DNA of 35,466 bases from Actinomycetota bacterium (GCA_016870395.1 VGBT01000026.1:1-35466); one strand, 5' to 3'. Counted from the first letter of the stretch, positions 7,639 through 16,530 are shown. Notes: a model not told the origin generated them from the letters alone. Numbers and translations are program-made.

Positions 7639-8534
7639 GCATGGAGTCCCCCGACCTGGGCCACGGCGACCCTGTCCGTTCGGCACCGCCCGCGGACATC
7701 GTGTTGACTCGCGAGATGCAGGCGGAGTCCGTTCCGGGGGCGCCGGAGCCCGACACGCGCCAGGTCGTGTTCGACATCCGCGGGCTCGATGTCCACTACG
7801 GACCGGTGCTCGCGGTCGCCGAAGTGGACCTCGCGGTGGCCGCGAGGGAGATCACCGCGCTGATCGGGCCGTCGGGCTGCGGCAAGAGCACCTTTCTGCG
7901 TTGCCTCAACCGCATGAACGACCTCATCCCGGGTGCGCGGGTGAGCGGGTCGGTGCTGTACCACGGGCTCGAGCTCTACGGGCCCCAGATCGATCCCGTC
8001 GAGGTGCGCCGCCGGATCGGCATGGTGTTCCAGAAGCCGAACCCGTTCCCCAAGTCGATCTACGACAACGTCGCGTTCGGACCGCGGGTCAACGGTCAGC
8101 GCAGGGGTCTCGACGACCTGGTCGAGCACGCGCTCGCGCGTGCCGCGCTGTGGGACGAGGTGAAGGACAAGCTCAAGAAGAGCGCGCTCGCGCTCTCCGG
8201 CGGCCAGCAGCAGCGACTCTGCATCGCCCGTGCGCTCGCGGTCGAACCCGACGTGGTGCTGATGGACGAGCCGTGCTCCGCGCTCGACCCGATCGCGAGT
8301 TCGCGCATCGAGGACCTGATGGTAGAGCTCAAGCGCGACTACACGATCGTCATCGTCACCCACAACATGCAGCAGGCCGCCCGCGTGTCGGACCGCACCG
8401 CCTTCTTCACGGCCGAGATCCGCGAGAGCGGCGCGCGGGTCGGCGTACTGGTGGAGTACGACCAGACCGAGACGATCTTCACGTCTCCGTCCGATCCGCG
8501 CACGGAGGGGTACATCACCGGACGGTTCGGATGA
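7632..8534 (+). CDS. pstB: Phosphate ABC transporter ATPase PstB
   Basis: The 300-residue ATPase has Walker A GPSGCGKS (79-86), a Q-loop in FQKPNPFP, signature LSGGQQQR, Walker B VVLMDEP, and the H-loop VTHNMQQA. The segments [13 protein letters not shown] and [18 protein letters not shown] are diagnostic of PstB. About 42 residues precede the usual family start, so ATG 7632 (overlapping pstA), GTG 7635 and ATG 7641 are all possible. It powers phosphate import. The stop overlaps the next ATG by four bases. Confidence 0.96.
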   Translation: MVSMESPDLGHGDPVRSAPPADIVLTREMQAESVPGAPEPDTRQVVFDIRGLDVHYGPVLAVAEVDLAVAAREITALIGPSGCGKSTFLRCLNRMNDLIPGARVSGSVLYHGLELYGPQIDPVEVRRRIGMVFQKPNPFPKSIYDNVAFGPRVNGQRRGLDDLVEHALARAALWDEVKDKLKKSALALSGGQQQRLCIARALAVEPDVVLMDEPCSALDPIASSRIEDLMVELKRDYTIVIVTHNMQQAARVSDRTAFFTAEIRESGARVGVLVEYDQTETIFTSPSDPRTEGYITGRFG

Positions 8535-9628
8535 GCAGCACCCGGCGCGCGCCGGTCGATCGTCACAAGGCGAGCGCCGAGCAGCTCGCCGCACAGTGCG
8601 ATCAGCTCGCCCAGGCGTTGGAGGCAGTGCCCGATGCGGTCGTGATCGTCGACCTCGAGGGCAACGAGGTGTTGCGCAACGGACCGGCGCAGCGCTTCGC
8701 GGACGGGCGCCATGGCGCCGCGCTTGTTGCGGATGCCATCCGCACGCTGCTCGAAGACGCGCGTCGCGGGCTCACCGGCGAGCGGGAGCTCCAGCTCTTC
8801 GGCCCGCCTCGGGAAGTCCTGCACCTGCGCGCGCAGCCGCTGGTAGCGCACGGGATGATCAACGGTGGTGTCGTGTTCGCGCGCGACGTCACCGAGGCGC
8901 GGCGCACCGAGAGCGTGCGGCGTGACTTCGTCGCCAACGTGAGCCACGAGCTCAAGACGCCGATCGGCGCGCTCGCGCTGCTCGCCGAGACGATGGCGGC
9001 GGGTGGCGACGAGGTGATGCTGCGCCAGATGGCCGAGCGGATGGCCCGGGAGGCCGAGCGGCTCGGACGCATCGTCGACGACTTGCTCGACCTCAGCCAC
9101 ATCGAGGCCCAGGAAGCGCCGACGCGCGAGCCCGTGCCGGTCGCGGTGCTCACGAGCGAGGCGATCGAGCGGGTCCGTCCGGCGGCAGCCGCGGCGGAGA
9201 TCCCGCTGGAGACGACCGAGATCGAGGGTGAGCTCGTGGTCGACTGTGATCGCACGCAAGTCGTGAGCGCGCTTACGAACCTGCTCGACAACGCGATCAA
9301 GTACTCGGAGCAGGGTCGGCCGGTCGAGGTCGGCGCGTACGCCGCGTCGGATCTCGCCACGATCGAGGTGCGCGACCACGGCATCGGGATCCCGTCACGC
9401 GATCTGGAGCGGATCTTCGAACGGTTCTACCGGGTCGATCGGGCCCGCAGCCGCGCCACCGGTGGCACCGGTCTGGGCCTTTCCATCGTGCGACACGTGG
9501 CGCAGGCCCATGGGGGCGACGTGATGGTGGAGTCCCGTGAGGGCGAGGGATCGGTGTTCAGGCTGCGGCTGCCGGGGGCCAACGCCCGTGGCCGACCGCT
9601 CGCTGCGTCGCCCGAGGAAGCAACCTGA
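8531..9628 (+). CDS. Soluble PAS-containing sensor histidine kinase, SenX3/PhoR-like
   Basis: The 365-residue protein has a short helical N-terminus, a PAS-like domain (about 28-122, [20 protein letters not shown]), a HisKA domain with phospho-acceptor His139 (NVSHELKTP), and an HATPase domain (N-box [11 protein letters not shown]1 DHGIGIP, G2 GGTGLGLSI). SenX3 and PhoR normally have N-terminal membrane helices, but none is visible here. The ATG overlaps the pstB stop (ATGA), so no longer N-terminus is likely. It probably phosphorylates the regulator encoded next in response to Pst/PhoU state. Confidence 0.93.
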   Translation: MSSTRRAPVDRHKASAEQLAAQCDQLAQALEAVPDAVVIVDLEGNEVLRNGPAQRFADGRHGAALVADAIRTLLEDARRGLTGERELQLFGPPREVLHLRAQPLVAHGMINGGVVFARDVTEARRTESVRRDFVANVSHELKTPIGALALLAETMAAGGDEVMLRQMAERMAREAERLGRIVDDLLDLSHIEAQEAPTREPVPVAVLTSEAIERVRPAAAAAEIPLETTEIEGELVVDCDRTQVVSALTNLLDNAIKYSEQGRPVEVGAYAASDLATIEVRDHGIGIPSRDLERIFERFYRVDRARSRATGGTGLGLSIVRHVAQAHGGDVMVESREGEGSVFRLRLPGANARGRPLAASPEEAT

Positions 9629-10344
9629 TGGCCGACTTACCGCTCGTGCTCGTCGTCGACGACGAGCAGTCGTACCGTGATGCGCTCTCGGTCGCGCTGC
9701 AACGCGAGGGCTTCCTCGTCGAGACCGCGGCAGATGGCGTCGAGGCGCTCGAGCGGTTCAACGCCACGCGCCCCGCGCTTGTGCTGCTCGACCTCATGCT
9801 GCCCAAGATCTCCGGCGTCGACGTGTGCCGCCAGATCCGCGCGCAGTCTCGGGTGCCCATCATCATGGTGACCGCGCGCAACACCGAGATCGACGCCGTC
9901 GTCGGCCTCGAGGTGGGCGCCGACGACTACGTGTCGAAGCCGTTCCGTCTCCGTGAGCTGATCGCCCGGGTGCGCGCCGCGCTTCGTCGAGTCCCGGCGG
10001 GGGAGGAGCTCACGGGGACCCACCAGGAGGTCATCGAGATCGGCGACGTGCGCCTCGATTCCGGGCGCCACGAGGTTGCCGTGCGCGGCGAGCTCGTGGC
10101 GCTGCCGTTGAAGGAGTTCGAGCTGCTCGAGCTCCTGCTGGCCAACGCGGGACGGGTCCTGACCCGTGACGTGCTCATCGACCGGATCTGGGGACCCAAC
10201 TACTTCGGCGACACCAAGACGCTCGACGTGCACGTCAAGCGGCTGCGGGCGAAGGTCGAGGACGATCCGACCCACCCAACACGGATCGTCACCGTGCGGG
10301 GTGTCGGCTACCGCTTCGAGAAGCCCCGAGTCCCCGCGCAGTAG
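9628..10344 (+). CDS. OmpR-family response regulator, RegX3/PhoP-like
   Basis: The 238-residue protein has a receiver domain with acidic Asp11/Asp12, phospho-acceptor Asp55 (LLDLMLP), Thr82 and Lys104 (SKPF), followed by a winged-helix DNA-binding domain (LPLKEFELLELLLANAGRVLTRDVL, ending GVGYRFE). RegX3/PhoP proteins bind 11-bp GTTCAC repeats, which occur on both sides of the phoU-pstS gap, so autoregulation of the cluster is likely. The ATG shares one base with the kinase stop. A hairpin follows. Confidence 0.95.
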   Translation: MADLPLVLVVDDEQSYRDALSVALQREGFLVETAADGVEALERFNATRPALVLLDLMLPKISGVDVCRQIRAQSRVPIIMVTARNTEIDAVVGLEVGADDYVSKPFRLRELIARVRAALRRVPAGEELTGTHQEVIEIGDVRLDSGRHEVAVRGELVALPLKEFELLELLLANAGRVLTRDVLIDRIWGPNYFGDTKTLDVHVKRLRAKVEDDPTHPTRIVTVRGVGYRFEKPRVPAQ

Positions 10345-10360
10345 CAACCGCCAGGCCTTT

Positions 10361-10399
10361 GGCGTCACAGCACCGCGATTATCGCGGTCTGCTGACGCC
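10361..10399. terminator. Bidirectional hairpin between regX3-like gene and the ahpE-linked gene
   Basis: GGCGTCA (10361-10367) pairs with TGACGCC (10393-10399), GCA with TGC, and CCGCGA (10373-10378) with TCGCGG (10382-10387) around a TTA loop. There are two 2-base bulges. It sits between two convergent genes. No long T-run follows, as is usual for GC-rich actinobacterial terminators. Confidence 0.7.
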
Positions 10400-10419
10400 G
10401 AAACCCCGAGGTGGGTCGG

Positions 10420-10668
10420 TCAGTGGCGGCCGCGGCGGGTCCGGGCCGACGGGAGCAGGTCGTCGTCGAACGCCGCGAGCTCGTCGACGTGATCTTCTAC
10501 GGGCGCGGTGGTGGGAATCGCGGCCGGCTCGGGCGCGACGTTCAGCGCCGCGAGGTGCGAGCCCCGATCGAGCACACCGATCGGCTCCGCCGCGCGGGGA
10601 GCGGGGGTCGTCGTCGGCGGTGCCTCGCCGTCCGGCCGCTCGTCGCCCAGCAGGTCCGAGAACTTCAT
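10420..10668 (-). CDS. Hypothetical protein coupled to the peroxiredoxin, 82 residues
   Basis: I do not recognise a family. The ATG overlaps the peroxiredoxin stop (ATGA), a sign of translational coupling. The protein opens with MKFSDLLGD, has a Pro/Ala/Thr-rich middle (about 17-55), an acidic stretch (VEDHVDELAAFDDDLL) and a basic tail (SARTRRGRH). No membrane segment or Cys is present. It looks partly disordered, with short amphipathic ends that could bind a partner. Confidence 0.6.
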   Translation of the reverse strand: MKFSDLLGDERPDGEAPPTTTPAPRAAEPIGVLDRGSHLAALNVAPEPAAIPTTAPVEDHVDELAAFDDDLLPSARTRRGRH

Positions 10669-11129
10669 GACACCTCGGCGAGCGCTGCCTCGTACTCGGC
10701 GCGGGCCCGTGGGGTCGAGAGGTTCGCCGACGCGAACGCCGCGACCACCGTACCGTCCTTGTCGATCACGAAGCTCCCGCGGTTCGCGCAGCCGAGCTGC
10801 TCGTTGAAGACGCCATAGGCCTTGGCCACGGCGCCGTGCGGCCAGAAGTCGGAGAGCACCGGGAACGTGAACCCCTGTTGCTCCGCCCAGATGCCTTGGG
10901 CATGACGGGTGTCGCAGGAGATCGCGAGCACGGCGGCCCCGGCGTCCTCGAAGGTCGACGGGTCGTCGCGGATCTCGCAGAGCTCTCCCTGGCACAAGCC
11001 GGAGAACGTGAACGGGTAGAAGACCAACACTACCGGCTGCTTGCCGCGGTAGTCCTCGAGGCTCACGTCGTTGCCTGCTTGGTCCTTGAGGGTGAAATCG
11101 GGTGCGGGTTGCCCCGGCTCGACGGCCAT
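10665..11129 (-). CDS. ahpE: AhpE-type peroxiredoxin
   Basis: The 154-residue thioredoxin-fold peroxidase has the peroxidatic motif PFTFSGLC with Cys46, a nearby Cys51, and the segment LSDFWPHGAVAKAYGVFNEQ, which closely resembles mycobacterial AhpE. AhpE reduces peroxides and peroxynitrite in the cytosol. Extra cysteines at 51, 72 and in LGCANRG may resolve the sulfenic acid, whereas mycobacterial AhpE is a 1-Cys enzyme. The ATG at 11129 has a GAGGAGA site eight to nine bases upstream, and a -10-like TACACT lies at 11174-11169. Confidence 0.92.
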   Translation of the reverse strand: MAVEPGQPAPDFTLKDQAGNDVSLEDYRGKQPVVLVFYPFTFSGLCQGELCEIRDDPSTFEDAGAAVLAISCDTRHAQGIWAEQQGFTFPVLSDFWPHGAVAKAYGVFNEQLGCANRGSFVIDKDGTVVAAFASANLSTPRARAEYEAALAEVS

Positions 11130-11168
11130 CTCGGTCGGTCTCCTCGCGCTGCGGTGGCGGACCGGCGC

Positions 11169-11174
11169 AGTGTA
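11169..11174 (-). promoter_or_regulatory. -10 hexamer TACACT of ahpE
   Basis: On the minus strand TACACT lies 39 bases before the ahpE ATG, in the gap after surE. It leaves a leader of about 33 bases containing the GAGGAGA site. Confidence 0.45.
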
Positions 11175-11188
11175 GAGGTCGGATCGGG

Positions 11189-11980
11189 TCAGGTCCCCGG
11201 GCCGCGTGGTGCTTTCCGGAGCCTGTTCTCGACCACTTCCGCCGCTCCCTTGAGGGGCGCTGCCACGATGCCGAGCAGCGGCGTCACCGTGGCCCAGCCC
11301 GCCTCGACCAGTGCCGCGTCGCTCTCGGGATGCGGCTCGTGGTCCGCCCCCTGGAACTCGATGCGCACGTCTCCCTCGCGGACGTCGGCCGAGGCCACCC
11401 AGAACTCGCCGTACGGCGCGAGGTGGGCCTGGCGCACGCCCCGCACCTCGGCCAGCGGCAGGTTCGGCACGTTGAGGTTGCACACGCGAGGGCTGTCGGC
11501 CGGTTCGGCGGCCCAGGCGAGCGCGGGAACCGCGAGCTGGGCGGCGGTCTGCCAGTGGTACTCCTCGGTGCTCCACTTCATGCTGACCGCCAGCGCCGGC
11601 ACGCCGAGCCCGGCAGCGGTGAGCGCGGCCCCGACGGTGCCGGAGTGCAGCACGAGGTGCCCGGTGTTCGCGCCGGGGTTGATGCCCGACGCCACCGCGT
11701 CCGGACGGCCCCCGAACGCACCCAGGCAGGCGAGGTACACGGCGGTCGCCGGTGGCCGCTCGAGCGCGAGCACCCGGATGTCCGGGAGCTCGTCCCAGTG
11801 CCGCTGCGCGACGGGGATCGGCTCGGAGCGGTGGAGCGGGCCGATCGCGGCGCCGGCGCCGCTCAGGTCGGACGCGGGGGCCACGACGAACACCTCGTGG
11901 CCGGCGTCGTGGAGCGCGGCGGCCAACGCCTGGATCCCGGGTGACTCGACGCCGTCGTCGTTGGTGACCAGCACGCGCAC
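11189..11980 (-). CDS. surE: 5'/3'-nucleotidase SurE
   Basis: The 263-residue protein begins with the SurE signature MRVLVTNDDG, where Asp8-Asp9 bind the metal, followed by VVAPASDLSGAGAA and SGINPGANTG with the family's metal and phosphate residues. SurE removes phosphate from nucleoside monophosphates and can shorten short polyphosphate, which fits the neighbouring ppk1 operon. The start is GTG, preceded at seven bases by TACCGT, so the messenger is probably leaderless. Confidence 0.95.
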   Translation of the reverse strand: MRVLVTNDDGVESPGIQALAAALHDAGHEVFVVAPASDLSGAGAAIGPLHRSEPIPVAQRHWDELPDIRVLALERPPATAVYLACLGAFGGRPDAVASGINPGANTGHLVLHSGTVGAALTAAGLGVPALAVSMKWSTEEYHWQTAAQLAVPALAWAAEPADSPRVCNLNVPNLPLAEVRGVRQAHLAPYGEFWVASADVREGDVRIEFQGADHEPHPESDAALVEAGWATVTPLLGIVAAPLKGAAEVVENRLRKAPRGPGT

Positions 11981-11987
11981 GGCGAGG

Positions 11988-11993
11988 ACGGTA
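11988..11993 (-). promoter_or_regulatory. -10 hexamer TACCGT, leaderless surE
   Basis: On the minus strand TACCGT is followed by seven bases and the GTG start of surE. No ribosome site fits between, so transcription probably begins at the start codon. Confidence 0.5.
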
Positions 11994-12048
11994 CCCGTAG
12001 CGGATCTACACCGGCTGACGCAGCGGTGGTCTGCCGTGGTCGGCTGGG

Positions 12049-12070
12049 GTCAGCCCGGCGTCAGCCCGGC
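12049..12070. repeat. Tandem 11-bp duplication across the SixA stop codon
   Basis: GTCAGCCCGGC occurs at 12049-12059 and again at 12060-12070. The second copy contains the stop codon of the SixA-type gene on the minus strand. It looks like a small slippage duplication. Confidence 0.8.
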
Positions 12071-12516
12071 GGCTCGAGGTAGCGGGCCTTCGTGACCTTG
12101 CCGTCTTCCACGCAGATCGCCCAGGTCGATGCCTTCTCGATCCGGTCGTCGTCGAGGGGGACGCCGCGTCGCTCGAGGGTCCACATCAGGTCGCCGATCA
12201 CGTCGCCGTGGCTGCACAGCACGATCGGCGCGCCCGCGTGCTCCACGCACGCGAGCGCGTGTGCCCAGCCCGCGCCCTCGGCGAGCCGCTCGTCCTCCTC
12301 GACGGCCAGGCCGAGCCCCTTGGCCAGCGGCTTCACCGTCTGGATGCAGCGGACGTACGGGCTCGTGGCGATCCGCTCGATCGGTTGGTGCTCGAGCAAC
12401 GCGACGATGGCCTTCGCCTGGGCGCGACCGTTGGCGGTGAGAGGCCGGTCGCGATCGTCGCCGTCCCAGCGGCTGCGGCTCTCCGCCTTCGCATGGCGGA
12501 CGACAAAGACTTCCAC
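12061..12516 (-). CDS. SixA-type histidine phosphatase
   Basis: The 151-residue protein starts with the phosphatase motif VVRHAKAES (Arg7-His8), has the second Arg in TSPYVRCIQT and the second His in VLCSHGDVIG, and matches the short SixA class. The gene lies 12 bases after a Nudix gene. In mycobacterial MutT1 a Nudix domain is fused to a histidine phosphatase domain in this same order and gene region (next to ppk1), so it may turn nucleoside diphosphates such as 8-oxo-GDP into monophosphates. The SixA phospho-His role is the alternative. Confidence 0.88.
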   Translation of the reverse strand: MEVFVVRHAKAESRSRWDGDDRDRPLTANGRAQAKAIVALLEHQPIERIATSPYVRCIQTVKPLAKGLGLAVEEDERLAEGAGWAHALACVEHAGAPIVLCSHGDVIGDLMWTLERRGVPLDDDRIEKASTWAICVEDGKVTKARYLEPPG

Positions 12517-12528
12517 GAGGGCTGGAGG

Positions 12529-12957
12529 CTAGATGCCGATGAGGGTCAGGACGAGATCGCGGTCGTGGTCGTAGGTGCACAGCTCGCGCGCGGTGGCGAG
12601 CGGGCACCAGCGGATCTCGTCGACCTCGTCGTTGGGAGCGAAGGACCCTATGCCGAGCACGGTCATCCGCCAGTAGCGTACGAGCTTCGGCCGACCCCTC
12701 CGGTCCAGGTAGCGCACCTCGCCGGCCGGAACCTCGATCGCCGCGTGAACGCCGGTTTCCTCTTCGACCTCCCGGAGTGCGCAGTCCTCGTCGGACTCGC
12801 CAGGGTCGCGCTTGCCCTTCGGCAGGCTCCAGTCGTCGTAGCGGGGGCGATGCACGAGCAGCACCTCCGTGTCGTCGGGCCCACGACGCCACACCAGTCC
12901 TCCAGCGGCGCGCAAGACTTCATGCGTCGCGGGCGGGTTGGCCGGTTCGGTGGTCAC
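12529..12957 (-). CDS. Nudix hydrolase, MutT1 N-domain-like
   Basis: The 142-residue protein has a perfect Nudix box from Gly48 to Val70 (G-x5-E54-x7-R62-E63-V-x-E66-E67-x-G69). The segment before it, RPRYDDWSLPKGK, is typical of MutT1 and diadenosine polyphosphate hydrolases. It should cleave oxidised nucleotides or Ap(n)A. The GTG start overlaps the CHAD gene stop (GTGA), so it belongs to the ppk1 operon. The following SixA gene supplies the domain that is fused in MutT1. Confidence 0.93.
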   Translation of the reverse strand: MTTEPANPPATHEVLRAAGGLVWRRGPDDTEVLLVHRPRYDDWSLPKGKRDPGESDEDCALREVEEETGVHAAIEVPAGEVRYLDRRGRPKLVRYWRMTVLGIGSFAPNDEVDEIRWCPLATARELCTYDHDRDLVLTLIGI

Positions 12958-14444
12958 AGCCAGCTGCGCAGGCGCTTGTGGTTCACCCGAGCCCACGCAT
13001 CGGGCCACACAGCGCGGGTGGCCCGCTCGTCGACGCGCACCATCCCGGCGACCATCCCGGCCACGAACGCCTCGGACCGGGTCTGAGCGGTCCTTGCCGC
13101 GTCTCGGAGCCACGCGATCGCGATCACGGCGTCCTGGTGGTCGCCGAGCACCGTCTGCAGCGCGGCCGCTGCCTTCGCGAGGTCGCGCGAGCGCTTGCCG
13201 AACGCCGGTGCGACCGCTTCGCTGGCGTAGCGCAGCCGCTTGGCACGAATCCGGATCGCGTGCAGCGCAGCGTCGGGCGGCTCGGCGCTCAGCGCCTCGA
13301 CGTCGCGGCGCAGGTGCTTCCACGGCGTGCGTACGAGCGCGGGGAGCACCGCGGTCGCCGGCGCGTCGGCCACGGGCAGCAGCGCAGGCTCGTTCGCCGC
13401 GGCGACCAGTCGATCGAGGAGTGCGGCGTATCGACCGGAGCGCAACGCGACGAGCAGCTCGATGCGCGCCGTCTGCCAGCGCGCGACGAGCCGCTCGAGG
13501 AGGTGCTCGAACGCGGTCCGCTCGGCGGCCGTGAGCGCCGCCGCCTTGACTCGTAGGAGCTCGAGCAGCACCTCCGTGTCCCGGACTTTGCCGAGCTCGG
13601 AGCCGAGCCAGGCGAGCTCGCATCGGAGCGCTTCGTCCCACTCGGGCTCGAGCAACAGACGGAACGTGCGCAGGTCGGATCGGAGGCGACGGGACGCGAC
13701 CCGGGCCTGGTGCACCATCTCAGGATCGTCACCGAGACGGGCGCCGGCGTCGTGAGCGAGCAGGTGCGCCACCGAGGTCGCGACGGCAGCGCGCACCACC
13801 TCGCGTGCACTCGAACCGGGCCCGAGGTCGGTGGGCACGACCACGTCGGGCGGCTGTGTGGCGCGCCAGCCGAGCGCGCGCACGATCTTCGGAGTGGGAT
13901 CGGGTTCGCCGGTGCCCGCCGCGCGCAGGCGGGAGACGAGCGCGTCGGCCACGGCGTCCGCCGTCCCGGCGGCGAGCTCCACCTCGACCTCCCGGAAGCG
14001 GGCGGTGATGTGGCCGTCGTGGAGCACGGTCACCTCGTCGTCGACGACCTCGGCCGCGTCCTTGCCTGTCGCGTCACGCAGCTCGACGCGCCGACGCCGG
14101 GTCTTGAGGCGCGCGACGGGGACGAGGCGCGAGGTGCGCACCCACGCACGCACCAGGTCGACGGCGAACGCGGGCGGGTCGCCGGCGTCGCCCGGCACCG
14201 TGAGCTCGGCGCGGCTCAGCAGCGGGCCGTCGCTCGTGGCCGGCAGCTTGACCGTCCAGCGGTCGGGATCGCGATGGCGGAGGCTCGCCCCCGAGCGGGC
14301 CAGGCGGAGGTCGGGGGTGTCCCAGTAGACCGCCGAGAGGTCGAGGATCTCGTCGGGCCGCGCGGCGAGCCCTTCCGCGACGCCGTGGAGCGGCGGCAGC
14401 CGGAAGCCCGGCAACGGGCGGAGCTTCACCTCACGTTCGGGCAT
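12954..14444 (-). CDS. CYTH-CHAD domain protein
   Basis: The 496-residue protein opens with the CYTH ExExK motif (EREVK, residues 3-7) and a basic/acidic beta-tunnel to about residue 195, which binds triphosphate and divalent metal. A helical CHAD domain follows (about 215-490) with His and Arg-rich helices: MVHQARVASRRLRSDLRTFR and HAIRIRAKRLRYASEAV. CHAD domains bind polyphosphate. Its ATG overlaps ppk1 by 14 bases, so it is made with the polyphosphate kinase. It may tether, sense or trim polyphosphate; the exact activity is unproven. Confidence 0.93.
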   Translation of the reverse strand: MPEREVKLRPLPGFRLPPLHGVAEGLAARPDEILDLSAVYWDTPDLRLARSGASLRHRDPDRWTVKLPATSDGPLLSRAELTVPGDAGDPPAFAVDLVRAWVRTSRLVPVARLKTRRRRVELRDATGKDAAEVVDDEVTVLHDGHITARFREVEVELAAGTADAVADALVSRLRAAGTGEPDPTPKIVRALGWRATQPPDVVVPTDLGPGSSAREVVRAAVATSVAHLLAHDAGARLGDDPEMVHQARVASRRLRSDLRTFRLLLEPEWDEALRCELAWLGSELGKVRDTEVLLELLRVKAAALTAAERTAFEHLLERLVARWQTARIELLVALRSGRYAALLDRLVAAANEPALLPVADAPATAVLPALVRTPWKHLRRDVEALSAEPPDAALHAIRIRAKRLRYASEAVAPAFGKRSRDLAKAAAALQTVLGDHQDAVIAIAWLRDAARTAQTRSEAFVAGMVAGMVRVDERATRAVWPDAWARVNHKRLRSWL

Positions 14445-16518
14445 CGGGCGCCCACGCCTCCCTGGCGCGAGCTTTGGCGAGCTCGGCCAGCCGCCGGTGG
14501 GTGTTGACGCTCCGGACGGTGGGAACCTGGCTCCACGAGCCGTCGGCGTGCAGGTCCCACGCGAGCGCGTCGTCGGCGAGGTTGATCGTGAGGATCTCGT
14601 CGAGGCGCGCGCGCAGCGCGGGCGCGGTGACCGGGGTGACGGCCTCGACCCTGCGGTCGAGGTTGCGAGGCATCAGGTCGGCGGAGCCGATGAGGTACTC
14701 GGCGCTCGCCGCGTCGGCCCCGAAGCGGTAGATGCGGCTGTGCTCGAGGAACTCGCCGATGAGCGATCTGACGCGGATGTTCTCGGAGAGGTCGGGAACG
14801 CCGGGACTCAGGCAGCAGATGCCGCGCACGATGAGGTCGATCGGAACCCCGGTCTTCGACGCCGCGTACAGCGCGTCGATCAGTGCAGGGTCAACGAGAC
14901 TGTTCATCTTCATGACGATCCGGCCGTCGGCGCCCTTGGCCGCTTCGCGCTCGATGCGCGCGAGGAGGCCGGGACGCAAGCTGACCGGCGCGACGAGCAG
15001 CTTCCGGTACCGGCCCTGACGCGAGTAGCCGGTGAGGTAGTTGAACAGCTCGGTGAGATCGGCTCCGAGCTCCGGATCCGTGGTCAGCAGACCGAGGTCC
15101 TCGTAGAGGTTCGCGGTGACCGGGTTGTAGTTGCCGGTGCCGATGTGGCAGTAGCGGCGGATGCCGTCGTGCTCCTGACGCACGACGAGGAGGATCTTGG
15201 TGTGCGTCTTGAGGCCGACGAGCCCGTACACGACGTGCACGCCGGCCTCTTCCAGCTCGCGGGCCCGCTCGACGTTGGCCTGCTCGTCGAAGCGGGCCTT
15301 CAACTCCACGAGCGCGACCACCTGCTTGCCCGCGTCCGCGGCGCGCACGAGCGAGGCGACGATCGGGCTCGCGGGCCCGGCGGTGCGATAGAGCGTCTGC
15401 TTGATGGCCAGCACGTCGGGATCGCGACTGGCCTGGTCGACGAACGCTTCGACGCTCGTCGCGAACGAGTCGTACGGGTGGTGCACGAGCACGTCGCCGG
15501 ACCGGAGCACCCGGAAGAGGTCGGCGGGCGGTTCGGTGCGCGCCAGGACGGCCTGGGTCTGGGGCACCCACGGCTCGCCCTTGAGCTCGGGTCGGTCGAG
15601 CGCGTACAGCGCCCAGAGGCCCGAGAGGTCGAGTGGCCCGTCGATCACGAACGCGTCCTGCTGTGAGAGCTCGAGTTCGCGGCAGAGCAGCTCGAGCACC
15701 TCGTCGGTGATGCTGGCTTCCACCTCGAGGCGCACCACGTGGCCCGAGCGCTTGCGCAGCGTGAGCACGCTTTCGATCGCCTCGAGCAGGTCCTCGTCTT
15801 CGTCCTCAAGCTCGAAGTCGGCGTCGCGCGTGACGCGGAAGGGGTGGTGGGCGAGCACCTCCATCCCGGGGAACAGCTCGTCGAGGTGCGCGGCGATCAC
15901 CTGCTCGAGCGGCACGAACCGCTCGCCATCGGGCATCACCACGAAGCGGGGGAGCAGCTGCGGCACCTTCACCCGGGCGAAGCGCTGTTCGCCGCTCTCG
16001 GGGTCGCGCACGACGACCGCGAGGTTGAGCGAGAGGTTGGAGATGTAGGGGAACGGATGCGCCGGGTCGACCGCGAGCGGGGTGAGCACGGGGAAGACCT
16101 GTGCGTCGAACACCTCGACGAGGTACTCGCGGTCGTCGTCGTCGAGCTCGTCCCAGCGCAAGAAGACGATGCCGACCTCCTCGAGCGCGGGCGCGATCTC
16201 CTTCGTGAAGACGGCGGCCTGGCGGCCGACCAGCTCCTCCATGCGGGCGCGGATCGCGCGCAGCTGGTCGAGCGGGTTCATGCCGTCAGGGGTGCGGCCG
16301 CGCGCGCCGACGGCAACCTGCTCCTGGAGCCCGGAGACCCGCACCTGGACGAACTCGTCGAGGTTCGTCGAGAAGATCGCGAGGAACTTGGCCCTCTCCA
16401 GCAGCGGGCGGTTCTGGTCCTCGCCGATCGCCAGCACGCGCGCGTTGAAGTCGAGCCACGAGAGTTCGCGGTTGAGAAGTCGCTTGCCCGGCGCGGCCGG
16501 GTCGTCCTGCCGATCCAC
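14431..16518 (-). CDS. ppk1: Polyphosphate kinase PPK1
   Basis: The protein has about 695 residues, the usual PPK1 length. It begins with the N-domain segment LLNRELSWLDFNARVL, has ERAKFLAIFSTNLDEFVQVR, a catalytic region with GLKTHTK (phospho-His candidate) and CHIGTGNYNPVTANLYEDLGL, and a late SADLMPRNLDRRVE motif. It makes polyphosphate from ATP. GTG 16518 was chosen because TACCAT lies six bases upstream, giving a leaderless start; an ATG close by is in another frame. It heads a four-gene operon with the CYTH-CHAD, Nudix and SixA-type genes. Confidence 0.97.
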   Translation of the reverse strand: MDRQDDPAAPGKRLLNRELSWLDFNARVLAIGEDQNRPLLERAKFLAIFSTNLDEFVQVRVSGLQEQVAVGARGRTPDGMNPLDQLRAIRARMEELVGRQAAVFTKEIAPALEEVGIVFLRWDELDDDDREYLVEVFDAQVFPVLTPLAVDPAHPFPYISNLSLNLAVVVRDPESGEQRFARVKVPQLLPRFVVMPDGERFVPLEQVIAAHLDELFPGMEVLAHHPFRVTRDADFELEDEDEDLLEAIESVLTLRKRSGHVVRLEVEASITDEVLELLCRELELSQQDAFVIDGPLDLSGLWALYALDRPELKGEPWVPQTQAVLARTEPPADLFRVLRSGDVLVHHPYDSFATSVEAFVDQASRDPDVLAIKQTLYRTAGPASPIVASLVRAADAGKQVVALVELKARFDEQANVERARELEEAGVHVVYGLVGLKTHTKILLVVRQEHDGIRRYCHIGTGNYNPVTANLYEDLGLLTTDPELGADLTELFNYLTGYSRQGRYRKLLVAPVSLRPGLLARIEREAAKGADGRIVMKMNSLVDPALIDALYAASKTGVPIDLIVRGICCLSPGVPDLSENIRVRSLIGEFLEHSRIYRFGADAASAEYLIGSADLMPRNLDRRVEAVTPVTAPALRARLDEILTINLADDALAWDLHADGSWSQVPTVRSVNTHRRLAELAKARAREAWAPDART

Positions 16519-16524
16519 CTGTGC

Positions 16525-16530
16525 ATGGTA
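16525..16530 (-). promoter_or_regulatory. -10 hexamer TACCAT, leaderless ppk1
   Basis: On the minus strand TACCAT is followed by six bases and the GTG start of ppk1. The same hexamer and spacing occur before moaE. Confidence 0.55.
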
